Source of the DNA: Trametes villosa
Taxonomy: Eukaryota > Basidiomycota > Agaricomycetes > Polyporales > Polyporaceae
Direction of reading: 5' to 3'
Length of the DNA stretch: 33,715 nt
Assembly (NCBI GenBank): GCA_002964805.2
Contig: PUDQ02000053.1
Coordinates: forward strand, 1 to 33,715
The position numbers were made by a program, and so were the translations under genes. Positions 20,667-29,640 of this stretch are shown one piece after another. Positions within the stretch are counted from its first letter, which is position 1, and the number at the start of each line of letters is the position of its first letter. The notes under the pieces were generated by a model. That model saw only the letters and a list, made by a program, of their open reading frames with translations, made no database searches and was not told the DNA's origin.

Positions 20667-22289
20667 TCAAAGCGCTACTCTGAACGACCGACCGGACTCC
20701 GTCGCGGCACCGAGTCCGCCAGCGGCGAACAGGTAATAGTAGACCGCGAGACATCCAAGAGTAGCGAGAACAATAAGAATGCGTGCACGTAGAGCCAGAA
20801 GCTTCCGTCGTCATACGTGTGAGTTAGAGGCTAATGGATGACGATAGTATAAAATATGCTTACGGCGTATACCGCGAAGTTCCACAACGTCCGCAAACGT
20901 CCGTAGTCAATCCCAGGGCGGCGGGAGTCTGTCCAATATTCAGAGCGGACCCTATATCCATAAAAATCGCCCATTGGAGGCGTACCTGCATACCGGCCCT
21001 CTTCCGCCTTCCATAGCGTGACAGAGCTCTTACCGTCCATAACGCCGGCAGCGATGAGGAACTGGTCGGCTTGCGTGCTGTAGTGGGCCTAGAGGAAGAC
21101 GGCTGCTCAAGATTGATGTTATCAACGGACAGCAGACGGATATACCGCAAGAGCGAGAACATGATTGCCGCCTACGGATTCAGAGGGGAATGAATGAAGG
21201 CGTACGCTTGCTGACCTTGGGGCTCATGACGTACCTGCCACAGACAGTGTCTGCATCTTCCTTGATAGTGAACCATCGATGTACCATATCCTGATGGCTC
21301 CAAGTGTGCTACCGCCTATGATGGCCTGCCCTCCGTGCAAAAACGCGACGGGTATCGGGTACTCCTTGCCGAACTTGTGAGACACGGTGATGACCAGTGC
21401 ACCAGTCTTGGTGTCGTAGATGTCAAACCCGTAGACGAGGTTGGATACCGCAATCCGCGAGCCGTCAGGCGAGAGACTTGACCGAGCCCTGGGTAGCACA
21501 TTACTGAGGAGTCCTCTACGTGATCACTGGAGAAAACGCACATGACGCCGGGAGCGTTGTCCCCAATTTTCCGTAGTACGGTCCAATTCTTCGATTCGAA
21601 GATACTTCACAAAGTGAGTAACTGCTGAGATGAGAGCCCAAACACTTACAAAATTCCGTGAGACATGTACGTCGCAATGAGAACGCGGGCGCCATGGCCG
21701 GTACCCGACGTCCAGTGGAGGCCTGTCACTATCACCTCCTGGCCGTCGGATGTGACAGGCTGCCCAAGTTCTCTTTCTAAGGCTGAATGTTCATCTACTG
21801 GGGAGAAGCTAGCATGATGTGGGGTCCGATCATGGGTCCGAGGCGTGCTCACCTTTCTCGCCGACCTTCCAGATATATAGCTCGCTGTGTGCCCCGGATG
21901 CGAGACGCTTTCCCGACAGTGCCAAGTGCTCGACTGGGAAGGCATGGCACCAGCTTCCAATAACACGGGCCTCTGCCTATTTTCAGCTTCAATGCTTAGT
22001 ATTCGGTGGAACGCGCACTAGACGATACACTTACATCACCCAGTTGAAGTGTAACAATTGAGCCGTCTCCCAACCCGCAAAGAATAGTATCCGCAGATAC
22101 CCAGGCCAGAGATAGGATAGAAGTACCGGGAGTGTAGTAATGAAGGAGGTTACCAGTCCAAGCGTTCCATACGCAAAGCTTCCCGGCAAGGTCCGAAGTA
22201 GCCAATAGGGTGCCGCTCGGCGCAAAGGCGACTTGGGTGACACCTTGAGAATGCGCATCAGGGAAGGACCGAGCTAGTCTATACCTCAT
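20667..22289 (-). CDS. WD40-repeat protein with C-terminal transmembrane anchor
   Basis: Eight exons give 409 aa: 22289-22035, 21976-21853, 21797-21650, 21604-21542, 21488-21235, 21171-21146, 21088-20864, 20801-20667. All phases agree. Beta-propeller blades are recognisable: HSQGVTQVAFAPSGTLLATS with KLCVWNAWTGNLL; LALSGKRLASGAHSELYIWK; an NWTVLRKIGDNAPGVM blade; SLSPDGSRIAVSN with FDIYDTKTGALV; QAIIGGSTLGAIRIW; and FLIAAGVMDGKSSVTLWK. The last exon encodes RARILIVLATLGCLAVYYYL (about residues 371-390), a hydrophobic tail anchor that leaves a short lumenal or exoplasmic end. The last acceptor (AAG at 20802) is weak; alternatives give a tail without the anchor. Tail-anchored WD40 proteins of this form are, to my knowledge, common and uncharacterised in Agaricomycetes. 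Substrate unknown. Confidence 0.8.
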
Positions 22290-22855
22290 ATTCAAGCACA
22301 GTAGAGAGATAGAGATATTGCCAAGGAGTGCCCGGGTACGGGTTTCTGGACGCTCCCTCCGAGTCGGCGTGCGCAGCGAGTTACTCGCGGAAAGAGCCGC
22401 CCATTGGCGGTGAGCTTCGTTACCCGTCACGGTCACACAGAAGGTTCATGCTGGACCTCGCTGGACTGTCCACGCCGCGGCCACGGCCTTGCGGGTACTC
22501 ACTTGCTCGTCAACGCCGCGAGGTAACAATCATCTCCGCAACTCACATCAAAAACATACGAGCAGCGCTACGTCGTGAGGGTGGGTGTCATGCGCTCGCT
22601 GTGAAACGCACGCAGTCACCCAGGTCTACTACGCCCAGGTCTACGCTCCGAGTCGGCCACGCCGGTTGAAGGCTGGAGTCCTCGCGGATCCTCACTCGCT
22701 CGCTGAAGCCTCGAGGTTGCATGCCTCCCCCCTGGCCGCATCAAAGGCCTTTGTCTGAGCAGCACCGTGCGCAACGCGCGGGTGACGCCAGCCTCTTGTC
22801 GCGAGCGCTCACACCTTCTTTGTCCTACGCAGACTGCGGGATCCTCTCCCATAAA
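22290..22855. other. Divergent promoter region
   Basis: About 565 bp between the WD40 gene (minus) and the nine-exon gene (plus), so it should carry both promoters. The plus frame 22328-22669 is open but shows no domain. An upstream in-frame ATG near 22720 could extend the plus-strand gene by about 45 residues. No RNA gene or repeat seen. Confidence 0.45.
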
Positions 22856-23943
22856 ATGGCTCAGAATGACCGGTACGTCTAACACTATCACTTCCACATC
22901 CTCCGCCGTCGGTTCGCTCAGTACCCCGCCCTTGAGATGCCGTCGCCAACGTATCACCAACGTCAGTGCACGTCGCCGTCTGTCCATGCGGCACTGATCG
23001 TTTCGTAGGCGTCAAGAAACTCCTCGGCATTCTAGCAAGGGATGATCAGCTATCTATAGTATACTCTGACTTCCTGGAGCGAGGTACGTGGCTTTCCCCA
23101 GCTATATGATCGCATTCGCTAAGTACGCACCTAGTGAAAGACTCCATGTTATTAGACTTCGTCCAACCAGCACGCGGCGTCGAAGCTCGTGTTCGCAAGG
23201 CTCTGAAGCGTGAGGTGAGCTAATGGCATTTCTTTGCGAATTGTTTTGGGCTGCTATTACCTGCCGTAGCGTCTGGCACGTCACGTGAAGATCACCCGTG
23301 GACTACGTGGCGCCATCAAGCTCACGTTCACCATGGCCGGCGTTCAATAGTACGTACCGCTTCTTCTGTCCGGAACGGACTCTCATCAGCAACAGTTTCA
23401 AGAAGTTCGGCGTTCTGACTGTGCGCGAAACTGACGCGCCAAGTTTCCAGAAGCTATCCGTCTTTCAAGTGCGTCATCTAACTCGTGGTATATACTGTAT
23501 CGCGCGCTCATCCATTCCCAGCTTCGTAAGGAGACCAGAGCTCTCAACCGCGTGCTACTCGCCATCCGCGACGTCATCCGCGAGGATGATCCACAGCACC
23601 ACGGCCTCTCGGACGTCGACCAGATTCCGCACGTAGTATGTTGACGGCCGTGTTCTCGTGTCCGTCTATCGTGCGATGCTTACCAACAATCAGGTCACCG
23701 GAATCATCAAGCGGATCGATCATCTCGGCGAGCAGGTACGTCGGAGTATCTCTGCGCCCTCGGTATCACAGCGCATACTGATGATGGTGCTAGTTCACTG
23801 AACTCTCGGGCATGCTGGCTGAGGAGCGTAGGGCTGAGCGCGCTATGCAATCAGCGTTCGCCGGCATGAACAGCGGCGAGCAGGCTGCGCCTTCTGATTC
23901 GGCGGGAGGTGGGAGACGAGGGGCTGACGTCGGTGCCATGTAA
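22856..23943 (+). CDS. Small helical protein from nine tiny exons, unknown function
   Basis: A frame-consistent model joins 22856-22872, 22922-22950, 23009-23083, 23135-23214, 23270-23349, 23396-23468, 23522-23635, 23694-23735 and 23794-23943, giving 219 aa. Every intron is 46-58 nt with GT..AG. The first two exons (17 and 29 nt) are the least certain; they were placed because a single intron would leave the frame broken. Most of the protein looks alpha-helical and basic: VKKLLGILARDDQLSIVYSD, GVEARVRKALKRERLARHVK, LRKETRALNRVLLAIRDVIR, and an acidic-basic helix FTELSGMLAEERRAERAMQS near the end. No signal peptide, membrane segment or catalytic motif. I do not recognise it. Confidence 0.65.
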
Positions 23944-24484
23944 ATTACCTTCGATGCTATGGATGAATTCGTGGTACGCGAACGTTCCTGAGTAGCGGCC
24001 GGGGTGTAGTACATGTAGACGGGCTGAGGCCGACATTGACAACGCCTCCGGAACCGTATCAACGATGTTGAAAGTGTTCCCTGACAGTTGCGTTGGGGTA
24101 ACACACACGCTACGTATATATTTATATATCCACCCGCTCAGCGAAGAATAGTGGTACGTCGCGCTCTCTATCCTGTGTGCCGTGTCGTCGAGTTTCGTAT
24201 ATCCTTCCATGACTAATGGCAGGGTTTAGTAAGATCATTCGAGTGGGCTGCACGGGGTGACATGCACGCAAACCGTCAACTTCTGAGCTCTGCTAATAAG
24301 GGCGAATCTTCTACGTAGCATAGCGGTATATTTCCGGAAGCCCAGTGCTTCACGAAAAGAGGACACAACAAGAAGGAGTGGACTCGTCGACAGCGGGAAG
24401 GGGGAAGCGAGGGACACGAGAGCAGGGATGCGAAAAAACGGACAGCAACTTCAGAAACATGGGCATAGCGAGTGGAAAATGGCG
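23944..24484. other. Intergenic DNA, no gene supported
   Basis: Contains a locally AT-rich patch (24112-24130, TATATATTTATATAT-like) and short frames on both strands that do not form a model. Probably 3' ends of the two convergent neighbours. Confidence 0.45.
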
Positions 24485-25017
24485 TCAAGTCAGCCTGCGC
24501 GGTGTGTCAGTGAGTGGGAATATCGAATCAGTGTCTGGCTGACCATTGACGCGCACAAGCGGCCGATTCTCGTAGCGGAACTTCAAATGATACGGGAGAT
24601 ACGGCCGCACAGCGTCTTCATGGAGATGCTCCGCCAAAACATCCTCCAGTTCGTCCACGCGGGATTCGGTAGAGTACCATAGAGACCGATACGTCTCGGC
24701 TTCGCTACTATGCGGGGGTGCAGAGTCGCTCGCCAGGGCGCGCTTGCAGAGCGCCAGTTCTAGCTCGAGGGATCGAACATCTGAGGGTGTGGATATCAGT
24801 CTGAAGCGTTGACGCCGTGTATACAGCCGCTTGACATACATTTCCCGAGCTTTACATAACGCTTGTAGACTGTGATCCAAGTAGCCGGAGAAGGTCCAGA
24901 AGATGCAGACAGAATACGGCGTTCTAGATCTAGTGGTCAGGCCAGAGGCGACGTCCGCGTAGTCTTGCCAGTGTGCTACTCACTGAAGAAACGTTGCTTG
25001 CGCTTGCGATTCGACAT
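24485..25017 (-). CDS. Possible short coiled-coil protein, start uncertain
   Basis: The main frame 24880-24485 is open for 132 codons but begins at TTG. Its sequence looks like real protein: KAREMYVKRLYTRRQRFRLI, DVRSLELELALCKRAL, SLWYSTESRVDELEDVLAEH, then RPYLPYHLKFRYENRPLVRV. A candidate first exon at 25017-24984 (MSNRKRKQRFF, basic) has a GTGAGT donor. Joining it in phase requires a weak AAG acceptor at 24862, which gives 135 aa. Other joins break the frame. The protein would be helical and basic at the start, with an acidic coil in the middle. Family not recognised. A decayed gene is also possible. Confidence 0.4.
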
Positions 25018-25323
25018 TCGCCGTCTAGGTACGGTGGGCGGAAGTGATGGTAGAAGGGAGGAGGCGATGGCGGAAGCCGCGAGGTGGGCGTGGGGGGAAC
25101 ACGATCATCACCGTGCGAATAATTTTTCCACATCGAGCGGTTCTCCTAGATGGACTGCTCAAGAAGCGCTAACTTGTGCTCCCGGCCGCGGACGAGCCAC
25201 CCATTCTTCCTGGTTTGCACAATAGCCACACCACTACCATCGCTTTTCATCCCGGGCGTTCTAATCTACATTATTGAAGAGGATGGGGGAGTGACACAAC
25301 ATAAAACCTCAGAACTCGGTACT
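25018..25323. other. Intergenic spacer
   Basis: About 300 bp between the coiled-coil candidate and the interrupted gene. No gene, repeat or RNA seen. Confidence 0.45.
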
Positions 25324-26067
25324 TCAACGACTTGCTCTTGGAAGCTCGCCGGAACCTGCAAGAACCTCCTCCCACCTCATGAGACGCTCGATGGTTCGGT
25401 TGAGCTGCTCGAGCGTTTCCGTGTTCTGATGAGGATGTGAGCCCCAAGGCGGACGAACCATGTGCGGAAGACCGACCATATTCTCCATGTAATCGACAGT
25501 ATGTAAGCTCTCACGGACCTCAGCACACAAATCAGTAACGATGTCGACTGCTCATCTTGTATAGCTCACCAAGTTAGGAAGGTTTTGCATGTCCGCGAGC
25601 AGAACCCCGGGTTCTCGTCCTTCTAGAGCGGATTGAATTGAAGTTAGGATAGTTGCAGCACGGATATACTCTAGCTGAGCCTGATATTGCGTGTGAGGAC
25701 GGTATACCCTTGATTTGAAAACGAGAACTTACTCGACGCTTCTCGGAGTTTGTCGCTCGCCTAGCTACACCGCTAAGCGCGGTGTGGGTACCCCTTGCGT
25801 TGTTTGCTGCATAGCTGTACGGGGATGATCAGAATGAGTGCACAGAGAGCCAGATTGGGGGCTCGGGAACGAACTGCACGATACCAGCCGGGCTGAGCGT
25901 AATCAGGCAAGCATCTCCCGAACCCTCCACGGTCAGTCTCAACGCGCGTATCTACGAGTGTGTGAGTGAGAGAAGAGAGGGAGTACACCACAGCGGGACG
26001 ACGCACCTCATCCCTGAGGAATTGCGCGACCGCGAGGCGAACGTCTGCGGTGCCGTCGGAGCTACTG
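25324..26067 (-). pseudogene. 3' part of a host gene cut by the Gypsy insertion
   Basis: Five exons keep one frame for about 168 codons from the LTR edge to a stop at 25324: 26067-26007, 25951-25885, 25806-25733, 25680-25570, 25518-25324. Sequence in order: DGTADVRLAVAQFLRDE, IRALRLTVEGSGDACLITLS, a loose linker, AQLEYIRAATILTSIQSALE, LLADMQNLPNLVRESLHTVD, MVGLPHMVRPPWGSHPHQ and ETLEQLNRTIERLMRWEEVL. It is open right up to the retroelement LTR (first base 26068), has no start codon, and all splice sites look usable. The element therefore appears to have landed inside an exon. The 5' half should lie beyond the far LTR, outside this window. I do not recognise the family; the C-terminus is helical. 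Confidence 0.6.
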
Positions 26068-26355
26068 TGTTAAACTCACGAATGTCGGGCACTTCTGATG
26101 CCCGCAGTCTCCAAGTACTCTGGTCCGGGCTCTATTAGGGCTCGGCGTACTCGGGAGATGGTGGGGCAGTTGTAGAAGGCTGCCCTCACCAGACGCGCGG
26201 GCTCCGAATACCCGCGCGTCGTACGCGTCTATCTACTACATGATATCTACGCGGTATCTTATCCTAGCGCAACTAGCGCCAGGTACTGGTTGCGACATAG
26301 CGCAACTAGCACTATGTCCTACAAGAACCCGTAACGACCGCGGAGGGTCGTTACA
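26068..26355 (-). repeat. 3' LTR of the Ty3/Gypsy element (288 bp)
   Basis: On the minus strand the LTR starts TGTAACGACC at 26355 and ends GAGTTTAACA at 26068, giving the canonical TG..CA ends. It lies immediately after a polypurine tract and ends exactly where an unrelated host reading frame begins. Its first bases contain a palindrome, GTAACGACC facing GGTCGTTAC. It also holds a perfect 10-bp hairpin (26192-26201 with 26211-26220). The flanking TACTG (26063-26067, plus strand) is the candidate 5-bp target duplication. The matching LTR is outside the window, so the boundaries rest on the TG/CA ends, the polypurine tract and the host frame. Confidence 0.75.
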
Positions 26356-26370
26356 CTCTCCCCCTCTAGA
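26356..26370 (-). other. Polypurine tract for plus-strand priming
   Basis: The minus strand reads TCTAGAGGGGGAGAG directly before the LTR start TGTAACG. A purine run in this position is the RNase H-resistant primer of LTR elements. Confidence 0.8.
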
Positions 26371-26825
26371 CCCGTTGTACGGGTCTACAATAGAATATTA
26401 TAATAAAAGGAACGACTGCTGATATTCGCAGTCATAGCACTATATGATACAAAGAGTTGCGCATAGTGCGTGCGCAACTCATATATACAATGAGTCAGTG
26501 AGCCAAGTAGGCTCACAGGATGGTCATAGCAGTGCAGTGGGATATATACACGACTGCAGATAGTAGCAGTCATACCACTACACTACCATGATATGGTAGT
26601 GTTTTTGTTTTTGGGTTATTGATGCGCGCACCGTGGGGTGCGGCTATGTACATTAGTACCGCAGCTATGGCGGACGAACCGATCAATTTTTGACGCAGAT
26701 CGGTTGCGTTATGCCCGAGGAGACGATAATATCGTCTCCTACGGGGACTGCAAATATTTGCAGTCATACCGTCGTGGTATACGACGAGTGCATGACGGAT
26801 GCACTCGAAGATGTTGATTAGACAC
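26371..26825 (-). other. Retroelement 3' non-coding region, hairpin-rich
   Basis: About 455 bp between the stop of the extra ORF and the polypurine tract. No ORF of substance. It contains at least five perfect hairpins: arms at 26580-26589/26593-26602, 26718-26727/26731-26740, 26746-26755/26756-26765, 26785-26793/26799-26807 and 26821-26826/26832-26837. A GACTGC...GCAGTC motif recurs three times (near 26413, 26552 and 26746). Confidence 0.65.
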
Positions 26826-29393
26826 CTACGCGGTGTCGTCGTGTGGCGATGACGGGGTGAGGGGGGAGGATCCCTGCTCACCCGTCGCGTTCTCGCTCTC
26901 GTCGTGCCTGTCGCTAGTAGCGGCAGGCGGTTGGGAAGGCCCGGCGACAGGTGCCTCCTGCACGTCCTCCATCGCGCGAGCGGGGGAGTACGGCGGAGGT
27001 GGGACTCCGTCATCGGGATGGGTACCCGCCACTACGTGTGACGGGGTCGAGGCAATGCTCGACGGTTCGGCGACCGCAGTTATGGCGGTCGCGGCGGTGG
27101 TAGTGGACGCGTCGGTCATGTCGACGTCGTCGGTGGTAACGGCAGGCGCCTCGGGCGCCTGCGGGGGTGCTGGTGCGGGTGCGGGTGCTGGTGCGGGTGC
27201 GGGCGCGGGCGCAGGTGCGGGCGCGTTGGGGGGCGGCAGTGGGCCGCCTGTGGCGACTGGTCCCAAGTCCCGCGAACTGGGCACGACTCCGACGTCGAGA
27301 GTCGAATTCGGGCCGCCATCCATTTGAGGCAGCAGCGACCGAAGGTCGCGCCCATTCCGCTCGTTGCGGCACAGTCTCGCGAGCGGTAGGAACCGCTCCG
27401 CAGCCGTCGGGGTAAGACCGCGCGCCGCAAACCAGCGCGCTAGGTGGAACAACGTCGTGCTTGCGACGTCGTTGGGGTAGGGGCCCGGGTGGTAGCTAGT
27501 ACCCACGGGGTACTGCCCCTGCTCTACCACGTAACGGTAGAGCCCCGGCACTGAGAACAGCCAGTGGGCGAGGGTCACCCAATGCCCTCGCGGTCCCAGT
27601 GGCGTGCCGCGCGGCAGCATCGCTCGAACGGCAACGTGGTACTCCACGCTGCGCGTCGTAGGAAGCCCATTTGGCTCCCGCTCCATCCACTGAGGGATAC
27701 GGCGCTCATCGACGCCATACCAAGCCTGCCACACAGCAGGCGGGTCACTGAAGCTCGGCTGGTTTGGGGCCGGCGCCGTGCGCTGGGCACGCAGCTTCAG
27801 TTTGACCTCCCGCCACTCGGCGGGCGTCCGCTTGCGCGAGAGGGTCGACGACGGCGGCGGCAAGTGCGCCGTCGACGCGTGCTCGAGTCCAGGGGGAGTG
27901 TTTCCCCGGGAGTCGGCTCGTTGAGCCGCCGCGATCAGCGGCGGCGGCGCCTCTCGACGCCACGACGACTGTAGCTGGTTGAGACCAGCCACTCCTGTGT
28001 ACTCCGAACGGGAGTTCACTTGACCAATTAGGTCGCGGATGCGGTGAGCCGCCTCACCCGTATCACGGCGAGCAGCCATGATGATGTTGTTGGCGTCCGC
28101 GACGGACACCGGCATGTAGTTGTACCAGTGCCCCGCGAGACGCGGGTCCGAGTCGGTGGGGAGGGCCAACAGGTGGTACGGCCACCCGGGGACCCTCGCC
28201 ACATCCGTCGCTGGTTGCGGCGGAGGTTGCGTGCCAAACGGCGCGCCCTGACCCGGAGCATGTGCCGGGCCAGTGTCGCGACGAGCACGACGATACCGGT
28301 TTCGAGAGACGAGTCTCTCGATCCGCCTCTCGTCGATATCGTCGTCCTCGTCGCTCGTCGCGTTCTCCCAGTCCACCATAGGGTGGTCCCGGTCCGCGGA
28401 TGTCGACGAGGTCGGCATCGCCGTCGAGTTCGACGGTCCTGCCACATTTGGCGTCGTCATCTGCGACGCTCCAGTCCTCGATGGTCCTGCCCCGCTGGGC
28501 AGCGACACGATCGGCATCAAGCTGGGCCCAGCGGACGGCGCTGAGCTCCTTGATGTCGACGCGAACGACCTATCGTTCGCAGTATCCCTCCTCCGAGGGC
28601 TGAGTTCCCTCGGGTCGCGTCGTCGTTCGTCGCGCGGAGGCGACGCCCTCCTGTGCCGAGCCCGACTGAGCTCAGCCTCCAACTGCGAGCGCACCTCATC
28701 GCGCTCGCGCTCGTACTCGTCGCGCTCCTGGCGAGCGGCCTCGCGCTCGCTCCGGTATCTGTCCCGGATCGACTTCGTCTCGTCGACGAGCTCCTTCATC
28801 TTCTGGAGCTTCGCCTCGAGCTCCGCGATCCGATTGCGGCTCCTCCCCTCCTCCACCCTCTGGTGCTCCTCGAAGTGCCGCCAGAACCGCTGCTGCAGTT
28901 CTGACTGGACGCGCGTCTGCGCGTCCCGGAACGTCGAGTCTGACGCCGCCGAGTTGTAGTGGCGGACAAAGTCCGCGCACACAGCGCAGTTGTCGCTGTG
29001 CGCGACCAACAAGTGTTGGCCCGCTACGGGCGCCCAGGTCATGCTCGAGAAGGGCATGAGGGGGATGCCACCAGTCTGTGGCATCGGCGCGCTCGAACTG
29101 GGCGCGCTCTGGAATGCAGGACCCGCTTGATGCGGGAACTGGAAGCCGCCGCCGTACGGAAACCCGTAGGCGGGCATGCCCTGCGAGAAGGCATGCGGGA
29201 ACTGCTGGGGGTGGGTTACCCCCGGCATGGACGAGAATGCGGGAGCTGCCGCTTGTTGCGGCAGCAGAAACTGCGAAGGTTGGGGGAAGGGGATGTTTTG
29301 TTGTTGAGGGGCCGCAGGTTGCGACCCCTGTTGCTCCGGAGCTTGCTGCCCGGAGCTGCTGGCTTGCGTGTTGTCTTGCGGGGCGTCGTTCAT
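26826..29393 (-). CDS. Extra retroelement ORF downstream of pol (855 aa), unknown function
   Basis: A single ATG-started frame on the same strand as pol, lying between the integrase/chromodomain and the 3' LTR, the position of env in retroviruses. It has no signal peptide and no membrane segment, so it is not a typical envelope. Layout: residues about 1-125 Gln/Pro/Phe-rich; a CAVCADFVRHYN segment; coiled coil about 160-245 (ELEAKLQKMKELVDETKSIR then ERDEYERERDEVRSQLEAEL); an Arg/Ser-rich basic part; an acidic ATSDEDDDIDE patch; then a folded-looking region with WYNYMPVSVADANNIIMAAR, WQAWYGVDERRIPQWM and HWVTLAHWLFSVPGLYRYVV; a (AP)n run encoded at about 27174-27222; and an acidic tail. No zinc knuckle, so not an obvious Gag, but a nucleic-acid-binding or capsid-like role is possible. 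Expression probably needs splicing or internal initiation. Confidence 0.8.
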   Translation of the reverse strand: MNDAPQDNTQASSSGQQAPEQQGSQPAAPQQQNIPFPQPSQFLLPQQAAAPAFSSMPGVTHPQQFPHAFSQGMPAYGFPYGGGFQFPHQAGPAFQSAPSSSAPMPQTGGIPLMPFSSMTWAPVAGQHLLVAHSDNCAVCADFVRHYNSAASDSTFRDAQTRVQSELQQRFWRHFEEHQRVEEGRSRNRIAELEAKLQKMKELVDETKSIRDRYRSEREAARQERDEYERERDEVRSQLEAELSRARHRRASPPRDERRRDPRELSPRRRDTANDRSFASTSRSSAPSAGPSLMPIVSLPSGAGPSRTGASQMTTPNVAGPSNSTAMPTSSTSADRDHPMVDWENATSDEDDDIDERRIERLVSRNRYRRARRDTGPAHAPGQGAPFGTQPPPQPATDVARVPGWPYHLLALPTDSDPRLAGHWYNYMPVSVADANNIIMAARRDTGEAAHRIRDLIGQVNSRSEYTGVAGLNQLQSSWRREAPPPLIAAAQRADSRGNTPPGLEHASTAHLPPPSSTLSRKRTPAEWREVKLKLRAQRTAPAPNQPSFSDPPAVWQAWYGVDERRIPQWMEREPNGLPTTRSVEYHVAVRAMLPRGTPLGPRGHWVTLAHWLFSVPGLYRYVVEQGQYPVGTSYHPGPYPNDVASTTLFHLARWFAARGLTPTAAERFLPLARLCRNERNGRDLRSLLPQMDGGPNSTLDVGVVPSSRDLGPVATGGPLPPPNAPAPAPAPAPAPAPAPAPAPPQAPEAPAVTTDDVDMTDASTTTAATAITAVAEPSSIASTPSHVVAGTHPDDGVPPPPYSPARAMEDVQEAPVAGPSQPPAATSDRHDESENATGEQGSSPLTPSSPHDDTA
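27174..27222 (-). repeat. (Ala-Pro)n-encoding microsatellite
   Basis: Imperfect GCGGGT/GCGGGC hexamer array inside the extra ORF, encoding an alternating Ala-Pro run that probably forms a stiff linker. Confidence 0.75.
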
Positions 29394-29640
29394 GGCGCGG
29401 GCGTCGTTGTTGGTGGTGGTGGTGAGGTGGCAGAGGTCGGTTATGACCCTGCACTCGCGAGGTCGCCGTCTTAAAGCGCCGGCGGAGTCCGAACGCGTCG
29501 GTGGCTGCCTCGCGCACGCGAGTCTGCACGTGACGTACTACTTCACGGTCACGCGCTCTCTGCGCGTGCTCTATCCTTCACCACGACTACTCACTCGGGT
29601 AGTCTTGACCACGAAGCGCATGTTGCGCTTCGTACATCCG
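29394..29640 (-). other. Spacer between pol and the extra ORF
   Basis: 247 bp without a conserved ORF in the extra-ORF frame. Contains hairpins (for example CGAAGCGCA facing TGCGCTTCG near 29610-29634) and a GAGTGCAG on the minus strand about 65 nt before the extra-ORF ATG that could serve as a splice acceptor. No further element is visible. Confidence 0.45.

Noticed and set aside
28044..28959. Antisense ORFs of 166-228 aa opposite the extra retroelement ORF
   Set aside because: They are shadows: Ser/Arg-rich translations of the opposite strand of a well-composed 855-aa ORF, with no domains.
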